Shown in pieces: positions 35,051 to 47,107 of a stretch of 64,000 nt of DNA. The DNA is taken from assembly GCF_010894455.1 (NCBI RefSeq), contig NZ_JAAIXY010000002.1:248001-312000 (forward strand), written 5' to 3'. The stretch comes from Myxococcus eversor (GTDB lineage Bacteria > Myxococcota > Myxococcia > Myxococcales > Myxococcaceae). A model generated the notes under the pieces. It saw only the letters and a list, made by a program, of their open reading frames with translations, did no database searches and was not told the origin of the DNA. The position numbers and the translations under genes were made by a program. The stretch's first letter is position 1; each line of letters starts with the position of its first letter.

Positions 35051-36106
35051 CTAGTCGGGACTGTCCTCCAGCACGCCCGCCTTCCCCACGATTTCCAGCC
35101 GCGCCCTGTCCCCCACGCGCAGCGGCGACTCCGGCGCTCCACGTACCACCAGCTCCATGCCGCCACAGGCCACGGTGTACTCGGCGCTGGGCCCCTGGAA
35201 CTCGCGAGAGAGGACTTCCGCGCGCAGGGCCCCGCCCACCGCCACTGAATCCGTGTCAGGCACCAGCCGCAGGGACTCCGGACGCAGCGACAGCAGCACC
35301 TTGCCCTTCGCCTGCCCCATCACCGGCAGGTTGCCCAACACCGTGCGCGCCCCGCCACCGAAGCCCATGCCAGGCAATAGATTCGTGCCTCCCAGGAAGT
35401 ACGCCACGAAGGCCGTGCGCGGCGCGGAGTAGACGGACTCGGGCGTGCCCACCTGCTCCACCTTGCCCGCGCGCATGACGGCCAGCCGGTCCGCGAAGGC
35501 CATCGCCTCGCCCTGGTCATGCGTCACGAGCACCACCGTGGCTCCCAGCGACTTGAGCACCCGCCGCACTTCGATTCGCGTGGACGCGCGCAGCCCGCTG
35601 TCCAGGCTGGAGAAGGGCTCGTCCAACAGCAGCACACGCGGGCCCGGCGCCAGCGCGCGAGACAGCGCCACCCGCTGCTGCTGGCCTCCGGAGAGCGCGT
35701 GCGGCATCCGCGAGGCGAACTCGCCCAGGCCGAACATCGTCAGCATGGCGCGCGCCTTGTCCTCCGCCTCACGCCGCGACAGCTTCGACAAGCCGAACGT
35801 CACGTTCTCCAGCACGGACAGGTGCGGGAACAGCGCGTAGTCCTGGAACACCATGCCCACGCTGCGCTGCTCCGGAGGCACGAAGGCTCCCTGTCCCGCC
35901 AGCACCCGGCCGTCCAGGGTGAGGGTGCCCGCGCCGGGGCGCTCGAAGCCCGCGACCAGGCGCAGCGTCGTCGTCTTGCCGCAGCCAGAGGGGCCGAGCA
36001 GGGCCACCACCTCACCGGGCTCCACCGACAATGACAGACCATCCACGGCGGCGGCGCCGCTGGGGGTGTAGCGCAGGGACAGGGCGTCGAGCGTGAGCAG
36101 GGACAT
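35051..36106 (-). CDS. Fe3+ ABC transporter ATP-binding protein (FbpC-like)
   Basis: The 351-residue protein has Walker A GPSGCGKTTT, the Q-loop FQDYALFPHL, signature LSGGQQQRVALSRAL, Walker B LLLDEPFSSLD and the switch VTHDQ. A C-terminal TOBE-like domain follows (from about 235). This is the layout of FbpC/PotA-type importers. It lies after the permease and binding-protein genes on the same strand, with a 93-bp gap, and should energise iron uptake. Confidence 0.93.
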   Translation of the reverse strand: MSLLTLDALSLRYTPSGAAAVDGLSLSVEPGEVVALLGPSGCGKTTTLRLVAGFERPGAGTLTLDGRVLAGQGAFVPPEQRSVGMVFQDYALFPHLSVLENVTFGLSKLSRREAEDKARAMLTMFGLGEFASRMPHALSGGQQQRVALSRALAPGPRVLLLDEPFSSLDSGLRASTRIEVRRVLKSLGATVVLVTHDQGEAMAFADRLAVMRAGKVEQVGTPESVYSAPRTAFVAYFLGGTNLLPGMGFGGGARTVLGNLPVMGQAKGKVLLSLRPESLRLVPDTDSVAVGGALRAEVLSREFQGPSAEYTVACGGMELVVRGAPESPLRVGDRARLEIVGKAGVLEDSPD

Positions 36107-36199
36107 GGCGAAGGCGCCGCGCACCCTACCGCGTTCCGACGCGACTTCCAGGGCGGCCGAGCGGCCATCGGTGTCTCGACGTCCACCTCGTCCACGAGG

Positions 36200-37765
36200 T
36201 CATCCCCGGGGTGCGTCGCCCTCCTGAGACACGAGCAGGCCCACCCCCAGCGCGGAGATGGCCATCAGAACCAGGGCGGGCAGCGCGGCCTCCGCGAAGC
36301 GCCCCTCTGCCGTGGCACCCCATACACGCGTCGCGAGCGTCTCGAAGCCGATGGGCGCCAGGAGCAACGTGGCCGGCAGCTCCTTCATCGCCGTGAGGAA
36401 GACGAGCGCCGCTCCCGCCAGCAAGCCAGGGCGCAAGAGCGGCGCGGTGACGCGGCGGAACACAGTCGCGGGTGACTGCCCCAGCGACGCCGCGGCCTCC
36501 GCCAGGTGCGGATTGAGCTGGAGCAGCGCCGAGCGCACCGTTCCCACCGCCTGCGGAAGGAAGCGCACCAGATACGCCAGGACCAGCATGACCAGCGTGC
36601 CGTAGAGGAACGGCAGGGCGCGCACGCCCAGGAAGACGAGCGACAGCGCCAGGACGATGGGCGGCAGCGCATAGCCCACGTAGGAGACTCGCTCCATGGC
36701 CAGAGTGAGCCGTCCTGGATATCGCACCGCGAGGAAGGCCAGCGGCAGCGCTCCGAGCACCGACGCCACCGCGCCCAGCACCGACGCGAGCACCGAGCCG
36801 AGCGCCGGCGCCATCATCGACGCGCTCTCCCCTACCAACCCCCGCACGCCCCAGTACACGAGCACGCCCACCGGCAGCACCACGCCCACCGCCACCACCG
36901 CGCCACACAGCAGCAGCGCGGGCAGCCGCCACTTCCCCAACGACACCGGTGTGAAGACTCGCGCGGCGCCCTTCGCGCTGCGGTGATAACCCGCGCGGCC
37001 TCGCAGCCGCACCTCCAGCACCAGCACCACCGCCGTCACCACCACCAGCGCCAACCCCAGCAGCGCCGCATAGGTCCGGTCATACGCGCCCTCGTACTGG
37101 ACGTAGATGGCTCGCGAGAAGGCGTCGTACTGGAGCAGCGCCACCGCGCCGAAGTCCGACAACACATACAGCCCGACGAGCAGCGCGCCAGACACGAAGG
37201 CCGGTCGCAACAGCGGCGCCGTCACCTTCCAGAAGGCCCGCGCCGGGCTCATGCCCAGACTGCGCGCACCCTCCAGCCAGGCGGGGTCCTGCGAGAGCAA
37301 CCCCGCGCGCAACGCGAGGAAGAGGTACGGATACGTGGACACCGTCAGCGCCAGGAGCGCTCCGGGAAAGCCATACACCGAGGGCACCGGCAACCCCCAA
37401 CGAGACAGCGGCTCCTCCAGCACGCCCCCGGTGCCGAACGTCGCCAGCAGCACGTAGCCGCTGACGAAGGTGGGCACCGCGAGCGGCACGCACAAGAGCA
37501 CCGTCCAGCCACGTCGTCCCGGGAGGTCCGTGCGCGTGGTGAGCCACGCCAGCGGCAGGGCCACGAGGGCGGCACAGACAGTCACCGCCACCGCGAGCCC
37601 CAGCGTGCGCCACAACAGGCCCCACGTCTTGTCTCGCCAGAGCAGGGCCCACGCGTCCGCATCGGCTTCCGCCGCGCGAACGCCCAGGTACACCGCTGGC
37701 AACACCGCGAGCGCGGCGACCACCAGTCCCGACACCAGCAACCACCCCGGAGGACGACGCGTCAC
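36200..37765 (-). CDS. Fe3+ ABC transporter permease, two-domain (FbpB-like)
   Basis: The 521-residue protein has two homologous halves with about 12 membrane helices. Each half has the EAA-loop sequence that contacts the ATPase: EGARSLGMSPARAFWKVTAP (around 180-200) and EAAASLGQSPATVFRRVTAP (around 430). This fused arrangement is typical of Fe3+ (FbpB/SfuB) importers. It starts 10 bp after the binding-protein gene. Confidence 0.93.
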   Translation of the reverse strand: MTRRPPGWLLVSGLVVAALAVLPAVYLGVRAAEADADAWALLWRDKTWGLLWRTLGLAVAVTVCAALVALPLAWLTTRTDLPGRRGWTVLLCVPLAVPTFVSGYVLLATFGTGGVLEEPLSRWGLPVPSVYGFPGALLALTVSTYPYLFLALRAGLLSQDPAWLEGARSLGMSPARAFWKVTAPLLRPAFVSGALLVGLYVLSDFGAVALLQYDAFSRAIYVQYEGAYDRTYAALLGLALVVVTAVVLVLEVRLRGRAGYHRSAKGAARVFTPVSLGKWRLPALLLCGAVVAVGVVLPVGVLVYWGVRGLVGESASMMAPALGSVLASVLGAVASVLGALPLAFLAVRYPGRLTLAMERVSYVGYALPPIVLALSLVFLGVRALPFLYGTLVMLVLAYLVRFLPQAVGTVRSALLQLNPHLAEAAASLGQSPATVFRRVTAPLLRPGLLAGAALVFLTAMKELPATLLLAPIGFETLATRVWGATAEGRFAEAALPALVLMAISALGVGLLVSQEGDAPRG

Positions 37766-37775
37766 TTCGCTGACC

Positions 37776-38759
37776 TCAGAGGACGCCGGTGTCCTGGAGC
37801 AGCTTCACCGTGCCGCGCAGGTCATCGAGCTTGGACAGGTCCAGGTCCGGCGAGCCCACCTTCGCGAGCGTCGGCAGCGCCTCCGCCGTCTTCACGCCCT
37901 TCACCAGCGGGTACTCGTACGTCTCCTGGGAGAAGTACGTCTGCGATTCCGCCTCCAGCAGGAACGCGGCGAACTTCTGTGCCGACTCCACCTGCTTCGA
38001 CCCCTGGAGGATGCCCACGCCCGCCACGTTCACCAGCGCGCCCGGGTCTCCCGCCGCGACGAAGTAGTTGGCCACCGGCAGCTCCGCGTTGCTCTTCTTC
38101 GCGGCGTACAGGTAGTAGTGGTTGACGAAGCCCGCATCGATTTCACCGCGACCCAGCGCCTCCACGACGGCCGCGTTGTTCTTGTAGACGCGCGGCTCGT
38201 TGGCCTGCACGCCCTTGAGCCACGCCGTCGCCGCCTCGTCGCCCTTGAGCAGCCGCAGCGCGGTGACGAACGCCTGGAAGGACGCGTTGGTGGGCGCCCA
38301 GCCCAGCCGGCCCTTCCACTTCGCATCCGTGAAGCCAAGGATGCTCTTGGGCAGGTCCGCCGGCTTCACCTTCTTCGCATTGTAGGCCACGACACGCGCA
38401 CGGCCGCTGGCGCCCACCCACAGCCCCATCGGCGAGCGGAAGCGCGCGTCCACCTTGTCCAGCGTCGCCTTGGGCAGCGCCTGGAGCCGGCCCGCGTTGC
38501 CCAGCGCGCCGAGCGCCCCCGCGTCCTGCGCGAAGAACACGTCCGCCGGAGTCTTGTCACCCTCCTCCAGCAGCGTGGCGGCGAGCTGCGGCGTCTCGCC
38601 GTAGCGCACCTTCACCTCGATGCCGGTCTTCTCGGTGAACTTCTTGAGCAGCGGTCCCACCAGCTTCTCGTTGCGGCCGGAGTAGACGGTGAGCGGCTCC
38701 GCCGCCAGCGCGGTGGAGGCCACGGACAACAGCAGGGTCAGGAGGAGTTTGCGCATCAT
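37776..38759 (-). CDS. Fe3+ ABC transporter periplasmic binding protein (FbpA-like)
   Basis: The 327-residue protein has a signal peptide (LLLTLLLSVASTALA) and a class-2 binding fold beginning LTVYSGRNEKLVGPLLKKF, the usual start of Fe3+-binding proteins. A Tyr pair at NHYYLYA (about 220) fits the ligand tyrosines of the FbpA group, and VNVAGVGILQGSKQVESAQK is the typical late segment. Start may be ATG 38756. It is the first gene of the three-gene iron operon. I saw no clear Fur box in the 233 bp upstream. Confidence 0.92.
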   Translation of the reverse strand: MMRKLLLTLLLSVASTALAAEPLTVYSGRNEKLVGPLLKKFTEKTGIEVKVRYGETPQLAATLLEEGDKTPADVFFAQDAGALGALGNAGRLQALPKATLDKVDARFRSPMGLWVGASGRARVVAYNAKKVKPADLPKSILGFTDAKWKGRLGWAPTNASFQAFVTALRLLKGDEAATAWLKGVQANEPRVYKNNAAVVEALGRGEIDAGFVNHYYLYAAKKSNAELPVANYFVAAGDPGALVNVAGVGILQGSKQVESAQKFAAFLLEAESQTYFSQETYEYPLVKGVKTAEALPTLAKVGSPDLDLSKLDDLRGTVKLLQDTGVL

Positions 38760-38993
38760 GGCGCGGCACCCTAACGGACACGCCCGCACGGTTCCACCCG
38801 TTGCGCGCTCCTGCGGGCAGCTCTCTTCGTCCGTGAGGTCGTTCTCAGGAAGGCCGCCCTGGCCATCGGTGTTGCGTGCAGGGACTGTCGAAGCGCGAAC
38901 ATCGACATTGAACCGCGCGCGGCATCAGACAGTTCCCAGGACGTCAGGTTAATCTGCCGCGCGGTGCTTCTCGACGTCTTGGAGGTTCATCCC

Positions 38994-39644
38994 ATGCATC
39001 GTCTGTACACCTCGGTCTGTGTCGCCGCGTTGCTGCTCGCAGCCCCATCGTTCGCACAGGCCTCGACGGCGCCCGCCGCGAAGCCGCAAGCGCCCACGAG
39101 TCCACCCACCCCCCCCAAGCCCGCGACACCCAGCCCGATGAAGCTCGCGGCGGAGAAGACCCAGGCGGCGCTCCAGAAGGTGCCCCAGGCGCGCCCCGAG
39201 GACGTGAAGACGCAGGACGGGCTGCTCGCCGCGCTCTACGACTCCATCAGCGGCCCCGCTGGCAAGCCGCGTGACTGGCAGCGCTTCCGCTCCCTCTTCT
39301 ATCCCGGAGCGCAGTTGGCCTCCGTCCAGCGCACCAAGCCCGGCGGCCCTCCGGGGGTCGCCCCCATCACCGCCGACGACTACGCGGCCTGGGGTGAGGA
39401 GTTCTTCAAGACCCACGGCTTCTTCGAGAAGGAGACACACCGCCAGGTCGCCGGCTACGGAGACCTCATCAACGTGCTGAGCGCGTTCGAGACGCGCGAG
39501 ACGCCCGAGAGCGCGCCGGTCGCCCGCGGCATCAACAACGTGCAGCTCATCTTCGACGGCCAGCGCTGGTGGGTGCTGCACATCGCGTGGACGGACGAGA
39601 AGTCCGCGGGCGCGCCCGTGCCGGCGACCTTCACGCGGAAATAG
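38994..39644 (+). CDS. Secreted NTF2/SnoaL-like protein
   Basis: The 216-residue protein has a signal peptide (SVCVAALLLAAPSFAQA), a Pro/Thr-rich linker and a domain with LLAALYDSISGPAGKPRDW, RFRSLFYPGAQLASV and IVQLIF-type strands (NNVQLIFDGQRWWVLHIAW), as in NTF2-like folds of secreted proteins. ATG 38994 follows a good GGAGG site. It lies 10 bp before the PfkB kinase gene, likely in one transcript. Confidence 0.78.
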   Translation: MHRLYTSVCVAALLLAAPSFAQASTAPAAKPQAPTSPPTPPKPATPSPMKLAAEKTQAALQKVPQARPEDVKTQDGLLAALYDSISGPAGKPRDWQRFRSLFYPGAQLASVQRTKPGGPPGVAPITADDYAAWGEEFFKTHGFFEKETHRQVAGYGDLINVLSAFETRETPESAPVARGINNVQLIFDGQRWWVLHIAWTDEKSAGAPVPATFTRK

Positions 39645-39653
39645 GCCCGCCCC

Positions 39654-40490
39654 ATGCCTCCCAGGTCCTCGTGTGACGCGTTGGTGGTGGGCAACTACTG
39701 TCATGACGTGTTGTCGCGAGGTCCGGGAGACGCGGTGCACACGCTGGGAGGCTCGGCGGCGTACATCTCCTCGGTGTTCACCGCCATGGACGTGGACCAC
39801 GCGGTGGTGGCTGTCGCGGGCGAGGACTTCGCCTACGCGGACCGCGTGCGGTATCCGCCGCTCATCGTCCCGGGCACGCGCACCACGCGGTTCATCGCGG
39901 ACCTGAGCCAGGAGGAGCGCGTGCTGCGAGTCGACGCCCGCTCCGAGCCCATCCGACCCAAGGACATCATCCTCGACGCGCGCGTGGCGCTCGCGTGCGG
40001 CGTCATGGGAGAGGTGCTGCCCGAGACGCTCATCCGGCTGTCCCTGCACGCGACGCAGGTGCTGGCGGATGCCCAGGGATTGCTGCGGACCCTGGACGCA
40101 CAGGGGCGCGTGCTCAATCAAAGACTCGAGGACACGCCCTTCGCCGCGCTGCTGGGACACCTGCATGTCCTCAAGGCGAGCGAGGACGAGGCGCGCGCGA
40201 TGGACGTCGACGCCGTGCGCGCGAAGACGTGTCTGGTGGTGACGCGAGGGCTGAAGGGATGCACGGTGCTCACCGCGCGAGACACGCTGGAGGTGCCATC
40301 CTGCCCCGTCTCGGAGGTGGACCCGACGGGCGCGGGTGATTGCTTCCTCGCGGGCTTCACCCTGGGCCTTCTGCGGGCGTGGCCGCTGGCGCGCTGCGCG
40401 GAGCTGGCCAACTGGTTCGGCGCGCAGGCAGTGACGCAGGTGGGCGTGCCCAAGCTGGATGTGACTCGGCTGCCCGTCGAACTGCGCTGA
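39654..40490 (+). CDS. PfkB family carbohydrate kinase
   Basis: The 278-residue protein starts with a PfkB N-terminal motif (LGGSAAYISSVFTAM) and ends with the catalytic DPTGAGDCFLAGF motif with the base aspartate. Length fits ribokinase-like enzymes that phosphorylate sugars or related compounds such as inositol. The substrate cannot be named. It follows the secreted NTF2-like gene closely. Confidence 0.9.
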   Translation: MPPRSSCDALVVGNYCHDVLSRGPGDAVHTLGGSAAYISSVFTAMDVDHAVVAVAGEDFAYADRVRYPPLIVPGTRTTRFIADLSQEERVLRVDARSEPIRPKDIILDARVALACGVMGEVLPETLIRLSLHATQVLADAQGLLRTLDAQGRVLNQRLEDTPFAALLGHLHVLKASEDEARAMDVDAVRAKTCLVVTRGLKGCTVLTARDTLEVPSCPVSEVDPTGAGDCFLAGFTLGLLRAWPLARCAELANWFGAQAVTQVGVPKLDVTRLPVELR

Positions 40491-40627
40491 TTTCCAGGAA
40501 CTTTCAGCTCGCGCTGTTCGCAGGTTCGCGCCACCTGCTCGGGTTCAAATACTGCTCATGGATGTCTGGGGTTCGCACCGCGACCTGATGGATAGTGCGC
40601 CGCCCACGGAACCATCCGGAGCCAGAC

Positions 40628-41215
40628 ATGCACCACGGTCCACGAAGTGCCGTCACTCTCTCGATGCTGGTTGTCGTTGTGCTCACAGCTTGCGGCGAAG
40701 ATGGGCGCGAACAGCCTCCCTCCGTCGAGGGAGAGCTGGCCCGCTCGGAGCAGCCATTGCTGACGCTCGTCGAGTGCCTTGTCGGCTCGGCGGCCATCAA
40801 CTACTCACCGCCCCTCAAGAACGTGGAGCAGGACGTCACCGTCGTCACCACGACTGTCTACTCCAACTGCATCTCCTTGCTGGGAGGAGCGGTGACCTCC
40901 GGCACCAACACCATCCGCAGCTTCAGGCCCGGCTTCTCCTGCATGGACCTGTTGAGCATCGGTTCCTCGACCTCCGTCATCACCTGGAACACGGGAGAGA
41001 CCTCGACGCTCATCCAGACGCGCGTGTCGTCGCAAATCAATGGCAACCTCGCCGTCCTGACGAACGTGGGAACGGTGGAATCGGGCAAGTTCGCGGGCGC
41101 CACCGTCACGAGGACCACGACCTACCTCTCCACGGACCTGGCCGCCTGTGACAGCCCCGAAGGACTGTCTCGGCTGAGCGGTCTGGCGACCCTCTCCCTC
41201 ACCGGTCTGCTCTAG
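40628..41215 (+). CDS. Lipoprotein, hypothetical
   Basis: The 195-residue product has a signal peptide with lipobox (VVVVLTAC, Cys24) and then a Ser/Thr-rich beta domain (VVTTTVYSNCISLLGGAVTSG, STSVITWNTGETSTL). Four cysteines in the mature part may form disulfides. No family recognised. It converges with gyrA across a shared terminator. Confidence 0.72.
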   Translation: MHHGPRSAVTLSMLVVVVLTACGEDGREQPPSVEGELARSEQPLLTLVECLVGSAAINYSPPLKNVEQDVTVVTTTVYSNCISLLGGAVTSGTNTIRSFRPGFSCMDLLSIGSSTSVITWNTGETSTLIQTRVSSQINGNLAVLTNVGTVESGKFAGATVTRTTTYLSTDLAACDSPEGLSRLSGLATLSLTGLL

Positions 41216-41232
41216 CCACGGCGGCCCACATG

Positions 41233-41266
41233 AAAAGCCCCTCCCTCCCAATGGGAGAGAGGGGCT
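41233..41266. terminator. Bidirectional terminator between lipoprotein gene and gyrA
   Basis: AGCCCCTCCCTCCCA and TGGGAGAGAGGGGCT form a long stem with one mismatch around a 1- to 2-base loop. On the minus strand four T follow (GGGGCTTTTCATG), on the plus strand none, so it mainly serves gyrA. Confidence 0.8.
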
Positions 41267-41290
41267 GAAACAGCTCGACTCAATCCAACG

Positions 41291-44071
<2,781 letters not shown>

Positions 44072-44130
44072 GGGCTCTGGGAGTGGTCGCGGAGGGACCC
44101 CGCGAGGGGCCGCCATCCAGTGTGGGAGCG

Positions 44131-44159
44131 TTCGTAACCCCTGGATTTCCCTACGTCAA
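44131..44159 (-). promoter_or_regulatory. Promoter of gyrA
   Basis: TTGACG (44159-44154) and TACGAA (44136-44131) on the minus strand are separated by 17 bp; the start point would be near 44124, leaving a 5' leader of about 53 bases. The rest of 44160-44303 has no gene. Confidence 0.65.
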
Positions 44160-44216
44160 CAGGGGAAACGAAGGGGTGATGACTCGAGCGTCGAAGGGGT
44201 TCGAAAACAGGTCGAT

Positions 44217-44236
44217 GGGGCGAAAAAAAGCGCCCC
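44217..44236. repeat. Palindrome GGGGCG/CGCCCC with A7 loop
   Basis: GGGGCG and CGCCCC arms flank AAAAAAAG between gyrA and the TPR gene. The T-tract would lie in the loop, not after the stem, so this is not a normal terminator for the TPR gene. Confidence 0.5.
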
Positions 44237-44303
44237 CTACTGAACGCTCGAACCGCCCTGTTTCAGCCCGCTTTTCGCGAGAAAATCAGGCCCTCTGGAG
44301 GCC

Positions 44304-45077
44304 TCAAGAGGGGCGTGGGGTCCCCGCGGGGCGCAGGGGGGCTGCCAGGCGCTCGGCCTCGGCGCCCAGGGGACCCTCGGCGTCCTTCGCCTTGGCCTTC
44401 TCGAAGGCGGCGAGCGCCCCCTCACGGTCTCCCTTCAGCTTGAGGGCCACGCCCACATTGAGGTGCGCCGCGGCGGAATCCCGGTCCATGGACACGGCCT
44501 CGCGGAACAGTGTCAGCGCCTGGTCCACGTCACCCGACAGCAGCGCCTCCTTGCCGGCCTGGACGCGCTTCTCCGCGTCGTTCACCAGCTCCACCTGGAA
44601 GACGCTGCGGCCCACCACGTTGGCGATGAGCACGCGCAGGATGCCGCCCCAGTAGAAGGTGAGGCCCTCCGCCGCGACGACGGCCGCCAGCGGGAGGTCG
44701 GGGAGCAACTGCTTGCCCCGGAACTTGAAGCGCACGCGGGTGTAGCGGCCCTTGTTGGCCCAGTGGACGACTTCGCCCTGGAGCTTGCGCAGCCCTTCCT
44801 CCATCCGCTTGGGGTCGATTTCGAAGGGCAGCACGCGGCCCATGCCCTCCTGGCCAGAAGGCAGGGCCTTGGGGGCGTCGATTCCGGGCTCGTCGGTGAA
44901 GACGGGCTCGGCCTCGAGGACGATGGGTGGCGCCTCCTTGGAGATGGGCGCCGGAGCGCGCGCGGCGGCGGGCTTCGCCTGCTTCGTCGCCCTGCCCTTC
45001 CTGGGAGCAGCGGCACGGGCGGCGGGCTTCTTCACCTTCACCTTCGTGGCGGACTTGCGGGAGGAGCTCTTGGCCAT
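44304..45077 (-). CDS. TPR-containing protein with basic Ala/Lys-rich N-terminus
   Basis: The 257-residue protein starts with a long Lys/Ala/Pro-rich stretch (SSRKSATKVKVKKPAARAA), then a middle domain with KYTRV-like strands (GRYTRVRFKFRGKQLLPD) and a C-terminal pair of TPR repeats (AGKEALLSGDVDQALTLFRE, LNVGVALKLKGDREGALAAF). The basic tail resembles histone-H1-like or nucleic acid-binding segments. ATG 45083 is an alternative start. Role unknown. Confidence 0.8.
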   Translation of the reverse strand: MAKSSSRKSATKVKVKKPAARAAAPRKGRATKQAKPAAARAPAPISKEAPPIVLEAEPVFTDEPGIDAPKALPSGQEGMGRVLPFEIDPKRMEEGLRKLQGEVVHWANKGRYTRVRFKFRGKQLLPDLPLAAVVAAEGLTFYWGGILRVLIANVVGRSVFQVELVNDAEKRVQAGKEALLSGDVDQALTLFREAVSMDRDSAAAHLNVGVALKLKGDREGALAAFEKAKAKDAEGPLGAEAERLAAPLRPAGTPRPS

Positions 45078-45247
45078 GGTCATCACCTTAAACGAGCCAC
45101 GGCGCGGACGCTTGCGCACGCGGGTTTGTCTGGACTGCCAGAGAGCTTCTTCACGAGGGCTCGATAGGACTTCACACCGGGGCGGTCCTCGGCGCGGACG
45201 AGGTCGGGGATGATGGCCGCGCCTTCCCCCGAAAGGATTTCCGACGC

Positions 45248-46609
45248 ATGAAGCGCGCCCGGCACGCCCTCCTCTCCGCCCTGCTCCTCTCCGCTCCCCT
45301 GGCGGGCGCGGCCGGGAATGACCCCGTCGTCACTGGCGACATCTGGCCGCGCATCCGCAAGGAGCGCATCCAGAAGCTGCTGCCCCAGGCCATGGCCCGC
45401 GCCAACGTGGACGCCTGGGTGGTGTTCTGCCGGGAGAACGACAATGACCCGCTGGCCATCCATGTCGGCGGGGAGAACGCGGGAGGCACCGCGGCCTTCC
45501 TGTTCCTGCGCCAGGGCGAAGCGGTGCGCGCGGTGGCGCTGTCTCCCGCGGGCGAGGCCACGGCGCTGCGCGAGGTGGGGCCACTGGACGAAGTGGTGCC
45601 CTTGGAGCGCGGCGTGGACCTCTACGCGCAGGTGGCCTTGAAGCTCGCCGCCGCGAAGCCCGCGCGCATCGCCATCAACGCCTCCACCGCCGTGACGGTG
45701 GCGGACGGGCTGTCCTCCTCGCAGCGCGCGGCATTGGAGAAGGCGCTGTCACCGGCGCTGCGCAAGAAGCTGGTGTCGTCCGAGGACGTCGTCTCCGAGT
45801 GGCTCTCCGTGAAGCTGCCCGAGGAGGTGGACATCCTGCGCAAGGCCGCCGCGCTCACCTCGCAGTTGGAAGTCGAGGCATACCGGACGGTGGTGCCGGG
45901 CAAGACGCGCGACGTGGACGTGGCGCGCTTCCTCAAGAAGCGCATGGCGGAGTTGGGCGTGGGGGACGCGTGGGCGCCGGACCAGAACCCCAACGTCAAC
46001 AGCGGGCCCACGCGTGGCCACTCGCACGCCACCGAGCGCGTCATCCAGCCCGGTGACTTCATCCAGACGGACTTCGGCATCCGCGTGGGCGGCATGTGGG
46101 TGACGGACATCCAGCGCTTCGCCTACGTGCTGGCCCCGGGCGAGACACAACCGTCACAAGCCGCGCTGGAGAAGTGGGAGAAGGGCAAGAAGGGCAGCCG
46201 CATCGCCCTGGCGGCCCTCAAGCCCGGCGCCAGCGGGTGGGACGTGGACAAGGCCCAGCGCGACTGGATGCGCGAAGCCGGCTCCGAGCCCGTCATGTGG
46301 GGCACCGGCCATCCCGTCGGGTACTGGGCCCATGACGTGGGCCCGGCCCTCTCTGGCGGCGCGAAGCCCAAGCCCGACAAGGGCCAGGCCCTGCGCATCG
46401 TCCGTCCCGGGCAGGTGTTCGCCTTCGACGGCTTCTTCGCCTGGCAGGACGGCGCCCCGGATGCCCAGCGCATCGTCTCCGTGGAGGAGATGGCCGTCGT
46501 CACCGAGACGGGCGCCGAGTACCTGATTCCGCCTCAGGAGGACCTCGTGCTCATTCCCTCCACGCCCGTGCCGGGGCAATCGGGACCCATGGCTCCCAAG
46601 CCTCGCTGA
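45248..46609 (+). CDS. M24 family metallopeptidase (Xaa-Pro aminopeptidase-like), secreted
   Basis: The 453-residue protein has a signal peptide (ALLSALLLSAPLAGAAG) and a creatinase/prolidase layout: N-terminal regulatory domain and C-terminal pita-bread domain. Metal ligands are seen as Asp in QTDFGIRVGG, Asp in VTDIQRFAYV, His in GTGHPVGYWAHDVG and Glu in VSVEEMAVV. The signal peptide suggests it trims Xaa-Pro peptides outside the cytoplasm. It stands alone on the plus strand after a minus-strand TPR gene. Confidence 0.92.
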   Translation: MKRARHALLSALLLSAPLAGAAGNDPVVTGDIWPRIRKERIQKLLPQAMARANVDAWVVFCRENDNDPLAIHVGGENAGGTAAFLFLRQGEAVRAVALSPAGEATALREVGPLDEVVPLERGVDLYAQVALKLAAAKPARIAINASTAVTVADGLSSSQRAALEKALSPALRKKLVSSEDVVSEWLSVKLPEEVDILRKAAALTSQLEVEAYRTVVPGKTRDVDVARFLKKRMAELGVGDAWAPDQNPNVNSGPTRGHSHATERVIQPGDFIQTDFGIRVGGMWVTDIQRFAYVLAPGETQPSQAALEKWEKGKKGSRIALAALKPGASGWDVDKAQRDWMREAGSEPVMWGTGHPVGYWAHDVGPALSGGAKPKPDKGQALRIVRPGQVFAFDGFFAWQDGAPDAQRIVSVEEMAVVTETGAEYLIPPQEDLVLIPSTPVPGQSGPMAPKPR

Positions 46610-46683
46610 CGAGTTGCGTCGCGCGCCCTACCCTCCAGGCCGGCTCGGCTCATAGGATGAGCCGGGCTTACCGGGAGAGCGCG

Positions 46684-47052
46684 ATGCAGACCGTGCTGGT
46701 CATCGATGATGATTTGTTCGTGCTCTCGCTGGTGTCAGACATCGTCCAGAGCGCGGGTTATCACGTGGTGACGGTGCAGTCGCCGGAGGCGGCCTTCCAG
46801 CAGGACCTGGGGACCATCTCCGCCATCCTCTGCGACTACAACATGCCGGGGATGAACGGCGCGGACGTGCTCATCGCCATGCGAGAGCTGAAGGAGTGCC
46901 ACGCGCCCTTCATCTTCCTCACCGGACACGAGCAGCTCGACGACCTCATCCCCGTCGCCATCCGCTACGGGGCGGAGCTGCTGCCCAAACCCATCCATCC
47001 GGTGGAGTTGATTCGGCTGCTGATGAAACAGCTCGCCAACGTCGCGGCTTGA
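46684..47052 (+). CDS. Single-domain response regulator (CheY-like)
   Basis: The 123-residue receiver has the acidic pair Asp8-Asp9 in VIDDD, the phosphorylated Asp51 in LCDYNMPGMNG, Thr80 in FLTGHE and Lys102 in LLPKPIHP. No output domain follows, as in CheY or Spo0F-type proteins. A histidine kinase is not in the window. ATG 46684 directly precedes the first strand; the ribosome site is a weak GGGAGAG. Confidence 0.95.
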   Translation: MQTVLVIDDDLFVLSLVSDIVQSAGYHVVTVQSPEAAFQQDLGTISAILCDYNMPGMNGADVLIAMRELKECHAPFIFLTGHEQLDDLIPVAIRYGAELLPKPIHPVELIRLLMKQLANVAA

Positions 47053-47107
47053 GGCACCCAGGCCCGAGGCGAGACATCGCCCCGGGCACTGTTTCAACGG
47101 GCCTGTG

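Noticed and set aside
44185-44263. Large hairpin between gyrA and the TPR gene (CGAGCGT/ACGCTCG and AAAACAGG/CCTGTTT)
   Set aside because: The two pairs of arms cross rather than nest, so they cannot form one hairpin; most likely chance matches.
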